From positions 8,866,001-8,930,000 of the forward strand of contig NC_048555.1 of NCBI RefSeq assembly GCF_902806685.2: a stretch of DNA of 64,000 bases, read 5' to 3'. Below the pieces are notes generated by a model. It worked only from the letters and a program-made list of their open reading frames with translations, was not told the DNA's origin and did no database searches. The translations under genes were made by a program, and so were the position numbers. Source of the stretch: Maniola hyperantus. Lineage: Eukaryota; Arthropoda; Insecta; Lepidoptera; Nymphalidae. Position 1 is the stretch's first letter. Each line of letters starts with the position of its first letter. Shown piece by piece: positions 9,986-20,904 of the stretch.

Positions 9986-10439
9986 ACTTCCTTTGCCCAA
10001 ACCCCGTAAAGTCATTTGTCTGATGAACTCATTACTTCTGATACTCTAAAAGTTCTTGGTTTATTATGGACACAACACTGCCAAAAGATCCTTCTGCTAG
10101 ATGATGCACGTGCCACTTTAAAAATAAATTAGGAGTAACATTTATAGGTAGTTCTGTATCTGAGGTAGGACAGGGTTTTCTTAGGTAGGACCACAGGTTA
10201 GTTACAACCTCAAGCGTCAAAAAGTGGTCACACCTAATACAAATACGTGAACATAGAGATTGCACCTACATACATTTGAAAGTACCTATACTACTTAATA
10301 TCATAAATGCAACAGTAAGTATGTATGTCTGTTACCTTTTCACGGCCCCTTTGTATAATTAATTTTGACAGAATTTGGTATAGATACGGCATGCATCCCG
10401 GACATACCTAGGCGTTTTATACCGGAGAATAGTGCGGAT
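9986..10439. other. Unassigned intergenic sequence
   Basis: No gene or repeat recognised. The 77-codon frame at 10032-10265 has no visible domain. Confidence 0.35.
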
Positions 10440-10498
10440 TTCAAACGAGATTTTAGTAAACCTAAATCCAAACCAACAAAATCGCGGGCATCATCTAG
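10440..10498 (+). mobile_element. Helitron 3' end fragment
   Basis: CAAAATCGCGGGCATCAT then CTAG at 10495-10498, followed by T. The sequence to the left is only weakly like the family. Confidence 0.55.
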
Positions 10499-11441
10499 TA
10501 ATCTATAAATATAAAACAATGAGTGACGATATGAATCCGCGTAAATTAACTGAACAAGTCACTTAAGTCTGAGCTGGATAAGTGGTAAAAATTTTGGTCG
10601 GCCCCGACAGTATAACTGAGATAACTACACCGGCTCAGAACAGCTGATAAAACTCAAACGGTTGCACAAATTTTCAACAAACATATAGCTTAGAACCGTC
10701 GGGATTAAACAGGCTTGCAAATAAAAGGCACTGCATTCAAATCGGCCCAACCGTTTGAGCGTTACGATGCCACAGACAGACACACAGACACACAGCTACA
10801 CAGGCCCAACTGAAACACAGATGTATACCCTCTGTTTCCGTCGGATGTTAAAATAGAAAGTTTGAGTGGTATTTATTAACACCAGTTAAGTTAGGGCCAT
10901 TTTGCGCGACATTGCACACTCTAGAGTACAACATCTCACTGTAACTTACAGGCTATATCGATGCTTGAGGAAATGTAGGACAAGGGCCAGGGGGCGTCGG
11001 TGTAAAGGCCACGGGTATCGATATACTTCTCAAAGGTAAAGCTCGAGGTCTCAAAAGGGCGTTTCGATCGAAAGGCCTGCTTAGTGGAGTAAGACTTTGA
11101 ACAATGGATTTTGTATACTTACCTACTGTTTTTATCGGTATTTTATTGGATAAGTATATATTCATCCAGGGTGAAGGTAAACAGGGATGATTGGAACCTA
11201 TAAAAGTTTACTAAATATAAATCGAATAGAACTGAACGTTATGTTGTTCTATGGCATAACAGTAGTAGGAACAGTTCCCATATCTAAAGAAGGCTTTAAA
11301 TCACAACCTGCCTGACTTCGCCCTTTATTTAATTCAATGAACGGGAAACCATGATTTTAGTACTCTGTTTCCCGTTATGAATGGATTTCGCAGCTGAATG
11401 GAGAACGATACATTTTAGGGTTGCTCACGACCCCTAGGTTT
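10499..11441. other. Unassigned; possible unclassified interspersed repeat at 10590-10855
   Basis: 10735-10800 (ATCGGCCCAACCGTTTGAGC, then CACAGACAGACACACAGA) resembles the middle of CAGA-type Helitrons and may be a distant relative without recognisable ends. The rest is unassigned. Confidence 0.3.
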
Positions 11442-11584
11442 GTATAGTACGCGACAGATCGAGATGGCAATCGGGGAGGGAACACCCGCACAGCGCCCGC
11501 GCTAACCCAGTGCGGGCGAGCGCGGGTGACATGCGGGTGTGCCGGGCGTCCCCCAGACTCATACTCCAATTGCCAATCTCAACC
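11442..11584. repeat. GC-rich hairpin MITE (TACGCGACAGG family), copy 1
   Basis: The left arm TATAGTACGCGACAGATCGA, then GATGGCAATCGGGG, is inverted at the right (CCAATTGCCAATCTC). The core is very GC-rich (CGCGCTAACCC, GCGGGTGTGC). The right terminus lacks the final GTCGCGTACTATA seen in copies 2 and 3, so this copy is truncated. Short open frames across it only reflect GC content. Confidence 0.7.
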
Positions 11585-12007
11585 AACCATATGCAAATGT
11601 CGATAAAAATACGATTGTAGTACGGAACCCCCGTTACGCGAGCCTGACTCGCACTTGGCCGGTTTTTTCGACATTTTGCACGATAAATCAAAAAATATGA
11701 TTCATAAAAATAAATAAAAATCTGTTTTAGAATCCACAGGTAAAGCCCTTTCATATGATACTCCACTTGGTGTAGAATCTTACTTTGAAAGTTGAAAATA
11801 CTAATTATTTGTTCATGACCACATTTTGATTTTTTTTTGTGATATAATCACAAATTCACGGTTTTCAGATTTTTCCCCTAATGTCTGCTTGAAGACCTAC
11901 CAATCTGCCAAATTTCATGATTCTAGGTCAACGGACTCTAGACAGACAACAAAGTACCTAATCCTTATAGGGTTCCGTTTTTCCTTTTGAGGCACGGAAC
12001 CCTAAAA
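11585..12007 (+). mobile_element. GGGTTCCGT-family copy c, with inverted head
   Basis: 11608-11666 is the family head in reverse (TACGGAACCC...GACTCGCACTTGGCCGG), whereas 11667-12007 is the body in forward orientation, ending CTTTTGAGGCACGGAACCCT. In an ordinary copy head and body have the same orientation, so this is a head-to-head junction or inverted head. The body matches 13421-13801 and 32411-32932 in inverse orientation. Confidence 0.6.
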
Positions 12008-12374
12008 GTTATAAAATACCGCAATATGTTTTGAAACTAACACTTCAAATTAACATGTACAAAGGTACTAAGAAAAAATACCTAGTAGGTACCTAGGAAC
12101 ACGATTCTAACCCTGGGCTACGTGTTAGCGAGTCTGGTGTACGTTGACAAAAAATACTAAGCTTTTGCGTGAGGTAAGCTTTGGCTGTGAATAATACATA
12201 ACCACTGAAGGTCCCGTCACGGCGTGTTCGCGTGATACAGCGCTGTTTGCACTTCACTCCTGTTTGTTATGGGGAGTTTTAGCGCTATTAACGTCGCTAG
12301 ATTACACACAGTTCAGTTGAATTGCTGCTTGATTAACCTTTGTAAAAAGCGTATTGCATAGGAAAGTAGAAAGA
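12008..12374. other. Unassigned intergenic sequence
   Basis: No gene or repeat recognised. Confidence 0.35.
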
Positions 12375-12890
12375 AAAAACCGGCCAAGTGCGTGGCGGGC
12401 CACGCGCAATGTAGGGTTCCGTAGTCACAATTAACCTCGAAAAACAGATATAACGTCTTAAAATGTGAACCCAACCCAGCCATGATAGTTTTCCTTTCAA
12501 ATTGATTATATATACTACTACTGTGAATTGTTTCACGTTTAATTCACGTCAAAATTAGCACTTTAAAACATCATATTTTACAAACGGATCTAGAAATCGA
12601 AAAATGATGTTCCTTCACCCACAGTATTTTTAAAAGACGTTTCAACGATACCCCACACTAGGGGGTAGACGAAAAAAAAAAATTCATCCCCACTTTACAG
12701 GTATGGGAGCTACCCTAAAAAAAATGTTTATCACAATTTTATTTCACCACTTTGTCGGCATAATTAATATTTATACCCATGCCAAATTACAGATTTCTAG
12801 CATTAATAGTCTCTGAGATTCGGACTGACGGACAGACGGACAAACATGGCGAAACTATAAGGGTTCCTTGTTTACTACGGAATCCTAAAA
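12375..12890 (+). mobile_element. GGGTTCCGT-family copy d (TTTACAGG variant)
   Basis: Begins AAAACCGGCCAAGTGCG, then GTAGGGTTCCGTAG, and ends AAGGGTTCCTTGTTTACTAC, then GGAATCCTAAAA. The internal sequence from about 12560 (ACGGATCTAGAAATCGAAAA) is shared with 39990-40335 but not with copy c, so the same termini carry at least two different interiors. Confidence 0.65.
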
Positions 12891-12905
12891 CGAACATATA
12901 TGAAA

Positions 12906-13126
12906 CTAGATGATGCCCGCGACTTCGTTCACGTTGATTTAGGTTTTATGAAATATCGTGGGAACTCTTCAATTTTCTGGGATAAAAAGTAGCTTCCTTC
13001 CCCGGGATATAAGCTAACTCTGTACCAAATTTCATCAAAATCGGTTAAACGGTTGGGACGTGAAAAGCTAGCAGACAGACAGACAGACAGACAGACACAC
13101 TTTCGCATTTATAATATTAGTATGGA
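12906..13126 (-). mobile_element. Non-autonomous Helitron, CAGA-type, complete
   Basis: A|CTAG at 12906 and TATGGA|T at 13126 are both intact. Family blocks are in the usual order, with (CAGA)n of about 6 units at 13074-13096. On its own strand it reads TC...CTAG. Confidence 0.8.
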
Positions 13127-13278
13127 TAGTATGGAAGTATGGATAGTGCCAGCCTACTACATACAAAAATTCCATATTTGGCTACTTTTCTAAATGTTAT
13201 CCACCCTATAGTATAATATTATACCTAAATGCGAAAGTTTTTCAATTCGAAAAGCCTTCGCAACAAACGATTTTGATG

Positions 13279-13801
13279 TTTTAGGGTTCCGTACCTCAAA
13301 GGGAACCCTTATTACTTCATTGTCTGTCTGTCTGTCTGTCTGTCTATCAAGAAACCTATAGGGTACTTCCCGTTGACCTAGGATCATGAAATTTGGCAGG
13401 TAGCATAAGTGCTATTGAAAGTGGTTCCGTGCCTCAAAAGGAAAAACGGAACCCTTATAGGATTAGGTACTTTGTTGTCTGTCTATAGTCCGTTGACCTA
13501 GAATCATGAAATTTGGCAGGTTGGTAGGTCTTAAAGCAGACAATAGGGGAAAAATCCGAAAACGTGATTACATCACAAAAAAAAATGTGGTCATGAACAA
13601 ATAATTAGTATTTTCAACTTTCAAAGTAAGATTACTACACCAAGTGGAGTATCATAATATAAAAGGGCACAACCTATACATTCTAAAGCAGATTTTTTTA
13701 CGTATAATAGTTTTTGATTTGTCGTGCAAAATGACGAAAAAATACGACGGTAATATGGAACCCACGATGCACGAGGCTGAGTCGCACTTGGCCGGTTTTT
13801 G
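13279..13801 (-). mobile_element. GGGTTCCGT-family copy e with duplicated tail
   Basis: The TTAGGGTTCCGTACCTCAAA...TTGACCTAGGATCATGAAAT segment (13279-13410) is immediately repeated as 13421-13525, after which the element continues normally to GAGTCGCACTTGGCCGG at 13800. Interior landmarks are AAATCCGAAAACGTGATTAC and GTGGTCATGAACAAATAAT. (CTGT)n lies in the first duplicate. Confidence 0.65.
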
Positions 13802-13813
13802 GTAATAGAAAAT

Positions 13814-13873
13814 CGAAGACTTCTCATGGGATTTTTAAAAACCTTTTAACCTAAAGTCGCGGACATCATCTAG
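13814..13873 (+). mobile_element. Helitron 3' end fragment
   Basis: ATGGGATTTTTAAAAACCTT, then GTCGCGGACATCAT and CTAG (13870-13873) before T. Only the 3' 60 bases are present. Confidence 0.6.
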
Positions 13874-14315
13874 TAGTTAAATAAAAAAAGAATAAGTACT
13901 TTTCGCCCATTTAGGGTGCGAGCATTGAAAATATGTTTATGAGGCGGGTTTTGATATCCAAAATCTCCGTGTCTGATTATAATAATCTGATAACCTCTCT
14001 CCCTACAGCGTTGACAATTTTTTGTACAAATTTTCGTTAGTTAATTTGTATTGGAATAAAATATTTGGAAATCAACGACCAGTAAAAGCTATCTCCTGCG
14101 AAAATTATTAACTTTTTATTTCATAAGAATAAATGAGGCTGAGAAATAAATAGATACTTCCGATTTGAATAATCTTCGCGTAACAATTCTTATGGAAAAA
14201 AAAACAATTTTCCCATTTACTCATTTCAATTCTCATTTTCATGAAAAATCATTTTGCTTAGAGAAGACGTAGATACACAATTAGCTAGTAAATATAATTA
14301 ATTCAATGGAACACC
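13874..14315. other. Unassigned AT-rich sequence
   Basis: No gene or repeat recognised. Confidence 0.4.
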
Positions 14316-14673
14316 CATATATCAACACTTGCTGGTAAACTCAGCTCTGCTGCTTATGCTATTAGAAAGATTCGACAGGTAATACTGACGAGGAAACTGC
14401 AAAAATTGTGTGTTTTGCCTATTTCCACAGTATTATGTCTTACAGAGTCTTGCTATGGGGTAAAGCGGCAGATATTGGGAAAATTTTCGTATTACAAAAA
14501 AGGGCAATACGTGCAATTTATAATTTAAAAACCGCGCGCTTCCCTACTAGAGATATTTAAGGAAATAGGTATTCTTACAGTAGCTTCCCAATATATTACG
14601 ATTCGAAAGCGCTTGTAAAAGGACTACTTGAATAAAAACATATTCTATTTTATTTTATTTTATTTTATTTATT
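14316..14673 (+). mobile_element. LINE reverse transcriptase C-terminal fragment and (TTTTA)n tail
   Basis: Translation with frameshifts gives LAGKLSSAAYAIRKIRQ, then EETAKIVCFAYFHSIMSYRV, LLWGKAADIGKIFVLQKRAI and RAIYNLK, the region after the catalytic palm of a CR1/Jockey-like non-LTR reverse transcriptase. From AADIGKIF onward it matches the minus-strand frame at 44012-44407. About 250 bases before the tail are deleted, and the copy ends GAATAAAAACATATTCTATT plus a (TTTTA)n run at 14641-14673. It is dead: frameshifted and truncated at the 5' end. Confidence 0.7.
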
Positions 14674-15762
14674 AAATTAACTCCTTATTTATTTATATAT
14701 TCTATTCTATTCTAATATATTTTCATGAACAAATGTTTTAAAATCAACAATCGTGTCAAGTTTCCTCCCTAGAGTCTTGTTGCGTCCCCCACATTATAGT
14801 TTGTTAGTGTAGGTAAATATTAACAAGGGTGCCCTAATGTGTGAAATGGTACATTTGGTACAAATGGTACATTTTCTCAATGTTTTGTAACTTTTAAGTA
14901 TGTACCTACTAATTAACTTGTAGCTTTATTTAACCAGAACGTTAAATCGTTTGGTGGCACGTTTTTTGCCTGGTAAGTAGGTAGTAGCCACGGTTGAAGC
15001 CTCCCACCAGACCGACCATTGACAAGTTAGAAATAATTATCCATGGAGGATCACTCATCATCTCTTACTTATAAAACACCAAAGGGGTGCATTACAGAGT
15101 GTTGTGATTGAGACCTGTATATGTATATAAATATATAGCACCTCTTTCTCAACCAATAGACAGACGTCTACTTATTGGACGATGCAGATGGTTTCTTGCA
15201 AAGGTCTCCACAGAATATGATCTGGTTTCCTTCCAGCTACTTGAGATCACCAACTAGTGGGGAATCTTCGAACGAACATTGTGATTTCCAGTGCGAAGCC
15301 GCCATTAAGTTTGCCTCTATTGCCTATCGGTTCTTTGAATTATGCATTATGTCACAGCACAGATTAAGTACCTACTCATATTATGGTCATGTGCCTTTCT
15401 CTTTGTCATTTAAGCTTGCTGACTCTATGAGCTATGTTAGTTACTCTTGCTCCTTTCCACGCTTTCATTTTAACCTCTTCTTCCCCACATTTTAATTACC
15501 GACGTTTTACCGAAACTCAAATAATAAATTTAGGTTAATAGGTATGTTTAAATGTCAACGGAGCAGCCGTCTTGAGTACGCAACGTCCCTTGAGGAATAT
15601 TCTCGTTAGTCCAATAGTAGGACAGAAAAACTACTGTTCCGATTAATTTTTAATGATAGGTATAACTCGTAAGCCCACGAAGGTATCCTGCCGTCGTCGG
15701 TCGGGTATAGTTATGTTTGTATTACTAATGGCACCTGCAACGTTTATGCTGAAAATAATACC
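14674..15762. other. Unassigned; possible LINE-derived fragment at 15165-15260
   Basis: 15165-15245 (ACGTCTACTTATTGGACGAT, then CAAAGGTCTCCACAGAA) loosely resembles 53985-54060. Both look like eroded 3' ends of one RTE-like element. The 106-codon frame at 15175-15495 overlaps it and has no other recognisable content. Confidence 0.3.
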
Positions 15763-15891
15763 TATACTACGCGACAGGTCGAAATAGCAATCAGGATACG
15801 AGGCCGGGGGACGCCCCGCACACCCCGTTAGCGCGGGGCTGTGCGGGTGTGCTTTCCCTCCCCGATTGCCATCTTGACATCGCGTACTATA
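15763..15891. repeat. GC-rich hairpin MITE, copy 2
   Basis: TATACTACGCGACAGGTCGA...CGCGTACTATA, with inverted arms (GCAATCAGG against CCCGATTGCC). The core is CACCCCGTTAGCGCGGGGCT followed by GTGCGGGTGTGC. Same family as 11442-11584 and 20475-20630. Confidence 0.75.
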
Positions 15892-16406
15892 ATGTTTATC
15901 AATTTCACAATAGATTGACAAAAAAAATTACAAGAGCAACGGCCCTGCATAGCTGCTTCTTTCAAGAAAAAATGATACGTTGATTTCGTACGTTCGTATG
16001 TAATAAATAATTATTATAATAGAAAATGATCTCACCTTGCAAACATCGTTGAGATTTTAATAATACAAAATTTACTTGCATTTATATAAAACTGGTATAA
16101 TACAAGAATGCTTGGTGCGTTCACTGCGTACGTGTGTCTGCAATTTACAAAGAGCATTAATTGGGTTATGCAAACTATTGAGGTTGGGAATTATAAATGA
16201 AAGTAATATTTGCTTCAGTTATCTTTGCGCGCAACATGAAAATCAGATTGCTATTGTTATTTACATTTTACCCGGGCTTAGCATAGTAATCGTATGGGTA
16301 TTTTAAAACGCCAAGTTAAGCTTATATTAAGTTGAAATTTAAATAACTTAAATCTTGAATACCTCATATCGATATACCTAGATAGTTTTAATAAGTTTAT
16401 GATAAA
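15892..16406. other. Unassigned intergenic sequence
   Basis: No gene or repeat recognised. The 76-codon frame at 16076-16306 has no visible domain. Confidence 0.35.
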
Positions 16407-16641
16407 CTAGCTTATGCTCGCTACTTCGTCCACGTGGACTACACAAATTTCAAACCCCTATTTCACCCTCTAGGGGTTGAATTTTCAAAAAATCTTTCTT
16501 AGCGGATGCCTACATCATAATAGCTATCTGCATGACAAATTTCAGCCCGATCCGTCCAGTAGTTTGAGCTTTGCGTTGTTAGATCAGTCAGTCAGTCAGT
16601 CAGTCAGTCAGTCAGTCATCTTTTACTTTTATATGTTTAGA
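16407..16641 (-). mobile_element. Non-autonomous Helitron, TCAG-type, complete
   Basis: A|CTAG at 16407 and GTTTAGA|T at 16641. The CTACTTCGTCCACGTGGACT 3' block is followed by TTTCAGCCCGATCCGTCCAG and (TCAG)n at about 16585-16617. Close in order and spacing to 62492-62719. Confidence 0.8.
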
Positions 16642-16690
16642 TGTAAAGCCTATTCTAAATAGCTTCTAGGAAATAAAAGTTTATTTTTTA

Positions 16691-16895
16691 CTAGCTTCTT
16701 CCCGCGACTTCATCCGCGATACAATATTATAATTTATGGCTTTAAATAGAGTGACTTTTCTAATGTAATGGTGATAGCATTATTAAAATTGGTTCAATAG
16801 TTTTAGAGTTTATCTATTACAAACAAACAGACTAATCTTTCCTTTTTAACAATTACAATCAAACAATCAGATCTTTTCTATTTATAGTATTAGTT
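16691..16895 (-). mobile_element. Helitron-like element, AATCTTTCC variant
   Basis: A|CTAGCTTCTTCCCGCGACTT at the left. The remainder (AAAATTGGTTCAATAGTTTT, CTAATCTTTCC) differs from the other subfamilies. The end near 16895 (TAGTATTAGTTTA) resembles the family 5' terminus but is not clean. Confidence 0.5.
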
Positions 16896-17710
16896 TAAAT
16901 TACATAATAGATATAGACCTTACTGTGAATCGTTCACTACCTGATTCTACCGACTAGGACATGATAAAATTTATAACCCAGTTGTTGTAACCAATTTGTA
17001 ACCAATTTGTTTAAAATATTATAATAATTTATAACCCATTAAAATTAAGCATTTCTATAAATTTTAAAATACCCTAGATGCATGAAGACCAAAACAATAA
17101 GTTCTCCATACTGTTCAGCACGTCAGCACAATCATTGCATCAACATGTAGACTAAGTAGGTTTTGTAAAAGCCCCAAAAGAAATATTGAGTATGCCTAGG
17201 TGCAGATTATTTATCTGCACCCAGCCATACTTAATACTTCGCACAATTTCAAACAATGTATGACTTTCAGTTTAAAATATCTAACAAATATTATATCACA
17301 TTTAAATAGAACGTGGAGACAAAAATAAAACAAACACATCCAAAAAGCTGAAAACTTGTGCCAAAATGTTAAATCTCAGCTGAGGTAAAACGTTCAAACT
17401 ACTTTTAAATACAACACTTTCCCTTTTACACAGATACACTTTTTGTTGATGCTTGTATATATATATTTTTTTAATTTGATACATTACTTCGTATAAATCG
17501 TACAAAAAGCAGTGTGTATCGTGTCGTGTCTTTTTTGCGAAACTTTTGAATATCCATGAGCGACGTAAGTTCAATCAAATTAAACAAATAAGAAACTGTA
17601 CACTATTACTTTCGAGCATTGGTATGATCTACGAAACCAGTCATAAAGTGCACTAAACGAACGACAGACGGACAGACAGCAGATGTTTAGTAATAGGGTC
17701 TCGTTAGGGT
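16896..17710. other. Unassigned; small hairpin at 17189-17231
   Basis: AGTATGCCTAGGTGCAGAT and ATCTGCACCCAGCCATACT form a stem of about 19 bp around TATTT, with one or two mismatches. It may be a relic fold-back element. The 90-codon minus frame at 17302-17574 is unrecognised. Confidence 0.35.
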
Positions 17711-17796
17711 AAATTAAACCTGACTATTCATAAGCACTTTTAAAAAGTTTACATGAATAAAAAAACATTCTATTCTATTCTATTCTATTCTATTAG
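17711..17796 (+). mobile_element. LINE 3' tail with (TTCTA)n
   Basis: CTGACTATTCATAAGCACTT, then AAAAAGTTTACATGAATAAA and (TTCTA)n. This is the plus-strand form of the tail at 43825-43880, so a severely 5'-truncated copy of the same LINE. Confidence 0.65.
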
Positions 17797-17903
17797 CACC
17801 CTTCGGGTTCAGAACTCTAAAAATACTAATTATAAATACTAAGTATAAAATAAGAAGACAAAGTACTAACATCAAATACAAATACATATGTAGAATCAAT
17901 CAC

Positions 17904-18110
17904 TACCCATATCATAAATACGAAAGTGTGTTTGTTTGTTGGTTTATTGGTTTGTCCTTCAATCGCGTCACAACGGAGCAACGGGTCGACGTGATTTTTT
18001 GCATGATTACCTATAGTTTAAGACCTAGAGAGTGACATATTGACCGTTAACTAGGTGGATGGACGACATCAGACTAGTCTTTTTATTCCGGAAAATCAAA
18101 CAGTTCCCAC
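17904..18110 (+). mobile_element. Helitron, GGTTTGTCC-type, interrupted
   Basis: The 5' half (CGAAAGTGTGTTTGTTTGTT, then GGTTTGTCCTTCAATC and CGACGTGATTTTTTGCATG) is intact. A short segment (18050-18073, CTAGGTGGATGGACGACATC) resembling the RTE tail interrupts it. It then resumes TTTTTATTCCGGAAAATCAA...CCCACGGGATT and is lost before CTAG. Confidence 0.55.
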
Positions 18111-18141
18111 GGGATTCTTCTTCTCAGATTTCTTACATGAT

Positions 18142-18366
18142 CTTATGCTCGCGACTTCGTCCGCGTGGACTACACAAATTTCAAACTAATATTTCACCCC
18201 CTTAGGGGTTGAATTTTCGAAAATCCTTTCTTAGCGGATGCCTACGTCATAATAGCGTGCCAAATTTCAACCCGATCCGTCCAGTAGTTTGAGCTGTGCG
18301 TTGATAGATCAGTCAGTCAGGCAGTCAGTCAGTCAGTCAGTCACCTTTTCCTTTTATATATTTAGA
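18142..18366 (-). mobile_element. Non-autonomous Helitron, TCAG-type
   Basis: Reads CTTATGCTCGCGACTTCGTC at the left with the CTAG eroded, then the usual blocks, a deletion in the CTATCTGCATG block, (TCAG)n at 18310-18342 and TATATTTAGA at the right end. Confidence 0.7.
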
Positions 18367-19035
18367 CATACCACGAATTTTGTAACATTATCTTACATAG
18401 ACTAAGTTGCGAGCATCTGTAATGCTTCTTTCCTTCTTATTTAATAAGTGCCTTCATAAAAAGTTTAATAATGTGGTTCCCTCAAGTTGCTAACTTGGAA
18501 ATATAATATTCGCAGGTGCAACAGACCACAGCTGCCATTTTTCTGCCGTCTCATTGTTTCGTATAATTAATGAGTGTCTTAACGGCACTGCTATTTCAGT
18601 TACAATTAAAAAGATTTAATTCAAAGTGAAACAAAAGCCAAACGAAACTCATAATCAAACCACCAAACTCTCAAGGTTTAAAAGTTAAAGCGGCACAACT
18701 GAATTCGACCATTAAATATTTGAAATAAAAGATTTACGATCGTTTCAACGCTGAAACTGTTTTCGAGAATCAAGTATTATCGCCAATAAGATGATACTTA
18801 AGCGATAAATGAGGATCAGCATTCAGCTGATAATACTTACCTAACCTGTCAGACGATATTGATCCCATGATTGTGAGAAGGTTGAATGTTCTAGCAAAAG
18901 TAAAGGGGAAATTCCGAAAACCGTGAATTTGTGGTTAAATCACATTAAAAAAATTAAAAGAATCTTGTAGTTACGGAAACATTCGTGTGCGAGTGCGATT
19001 CACAGTTGAGCGTAGATTTTTCATTTCTGATGCTG
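18367..19035. other. Unassigned, with a GGGTTCCGT-family fragment at about 18895-18965
   Basis: 18903-18965 (GGGGAAATTCCGAAAACCGT, then GAATTTGTGGTTAAATCACA) matches the interior of the GGGTTCCGT family. No termini remain. The rest is unassigned. Confidence 0.4.
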
Positions 19036-19220
19036 CTAGCGATTTCTTCGCTGTTGATTTAGATTTTTAAACATCTTATGAGAACCTTTTTATTTTTCGG
19101 CATAAAAAATATGTCACTCTCCAGGTTTTTAAATCCATGCAAAACAATGTTGATGTTGTTGCTCCGTTGCAACGCGATTGTAGAGAAATCAATAAACTTT
19201 CGCTTATTTATAATATGGGT
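19036..19220 (-). mobile_element. Diverged Helitron, GGTTTGTCC-type
   Basis: CTAGCGATTTCTTCGCTG, GATTTAGATTTTTAAACATC, TGTCACTCTCCAGG and CTTTCGCTTATTTATAATAT occur in family order with many substitutions. It is an older copy than 58173-58393. Confidence 0.6.
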
Positions 19221-19769
19221 TTGATACTACCATGGACGATAGATTTTACTAATAGGTACAACTAATACCCGAGCCAGAAAATACTAATTGCCGAGGACAC
19301 CTTATCCTGAAAATTTCAGCTTTCTAGCGTCATCCAGACCGAAGCTATGACTGCTCGAAAATACGACGAAACGCTTCGAGAAAAGGTACGTAGTGCCCCG
19401 TCCTTTAGTTTGGCTCGTCTTGGCGGGGGTACTGCCGTGCCTCCTGATATAATTTGCTCCCTTGCATGCACAAACACATTTCCACAATAGAAGTTATTCT
19501 CTTCCGTTATTTTCTAATGCTGGGGATTTTTGTTATTTCATATAAGGTATCATAAGTGAAGATATTATATGAAATATCACGTAGTATATTGCAGTTTGAG
19601 AGAATCAATTTATAATATTTTCTGGCTTGGATTAGGGTTTGTTATCTCTAATTGAAAATTGTGGCGTATGATCAATTTTCTAGGTGTTATAAGAAAAATG
19701 TTTTAATAAAAATACATGATAGTAGGTTGGTATTATTTTTTAGATCCAAGCAATTTTCAACATAATCGC
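19221..19769. other. Unassigned; short minus-strand open frame
   Basis: No gene or repeat recognised. The 61-codon frame at 19302-19487 has no visible domain. Confidence 0.35.
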
Positions 19770-19936
19770 AATCCAAAAATTCCAGGAGACCTCTTCAATT
19801 TTCTGAAATAAAAGGTAGCCTATATCCGTATCCGAGATGCGAGCTATCATTGTAGAAATTTTTATTAAAATCGGTTGAACGGATGGACCGTAAAAAGGTA
19901 GAAAACAAACACACTTTTGCATTTTTAGTATTAGTA
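19770..19936 (-). mobile_element. Diverged Helitron, CAGA-type, 3' end lost
   Basis: CTTCAATTTTCTGAAATAAA, AGGTAGCCTATATCCGTATC, AAAATCGGTTGAACGGATGG and the 5' end TTTTTAGTATTAGTATA are recognisable. The CTAG end is gone. Confidence 0.55.
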
Positions 19937-20474
19937 TACTATAATTGATATAAGGCCATTTTTGCTAAGCCGAGGCGACTTGCTAATAAATAGTAAAGTA
20001 GACCACAATCTTCAACACAAACTCTCAGAAATTCCATTTTAATAATAACGTAGGACTCACATGTGTGTTATGTAATCAAAAGAAAACAAAAAGGCACTAG
20101 TTTTCCGTTATTTGATATTTTGTGTGAAATATTGTATGTTATTTATTTTACGAAAGAGCAATGACTATTGGCAATATGAGTAGTTTAATAATGTTTCACC
20201 TCAAAGTCGAAAATATTTTCGCAAAAGCCCTTAACTATTTCATGTTTTTGGATAATTTAAGATCCCTTTCCTTTGAGCTTATTTTGTTTTTACGAACCAC
20301 CATTTTCGGTACACCATTTCACAAATAAAGATTTTTTAAATGGAAATAATAAATAAGAGTACTATATCTATACGTTAAACAGTTTCGATATTTGACGCGC
20401 TTTGTTAACGCTCTCCATACAAACGTAGTTTGATTCTCATTTATCTGTGGGCTATTAGATTTCCGTAAAAATGT
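19937..20474. other. Unassigned AT-rich sequence
   Basis: No gene or repeat recognised. Confidence 0.4.
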
Positions 20475-20630
20475 CTATAGTCCGCAACAGGTTGAGATCG
20501 CAATCAGGGTATAAGGCGGGGGGATACCCTGCACACCCGCACGTCATTCGCACCGGGTTAGCGCGGGGGCTGTGCGGGTGTGCGGGGCGTTCCATCCCCA
20601 ATTGCCATTTCAACCTGTCGCGTACTATAG
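20475..20630. repeat. GC-rich hairpin MITE, copy 3 (both ends intact)
   Basis: CTATAGTCCGCAACAGGTTG...CAACCTGTCGCGTACTATAG, with arms matching over at least 38 bp and continuing inward through GCACACCCGCAC against GTGCGGGTGTGC. The loop region again holds GGGTTAGCGCGGG. The open frames across it on both strands reflect the palindrome. Confidence 0.8.
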
Positions 20631-20904
20631 TTTCCAAGTTGCACCGAGCACCGGCTCAAAGATTTGTACGTACCTAAATCTTTGACCATATTATGTTACT
20701 TCAATGCCGCCAATGCAATCGTTCTTGTCAAGAAGTCGGTTAAAAAGTAACAGCATTGCAAAATTTAACTAGATCAGTTTAACTGTCCTCGTGCAAAGGG
20801 GCCTAAACTTTAAATCCACTGAACACAATTTCATATGGAATAGGCAACCTGATTCAAAAATAATTCATCTAAATGAGAATCATCACACCCAGAGATGTCT
20901 ACTT
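20631..20904. other. Unassigned intergenic sequence
   Basis: A fragment AGTCGGTTAAAAAG (about 20733) resembles a motif at 30633 and 39955. No gene recognised. Confidence 0.3.

Noticed and set aside
11375..11766. Overlapping minus-strand open frames with Arg/Pro-rich translation
   Set aside because: They fall across the GC-rich hairpin MITE and the adjoining GGGTTCCGT-family head.
15175..15495. 106-codon plus-strand open frame as a gene
   Set aside because: No recognisable domain, and its start overlaps a probable LINE relic. Length is within what chance gives in 64 kb.
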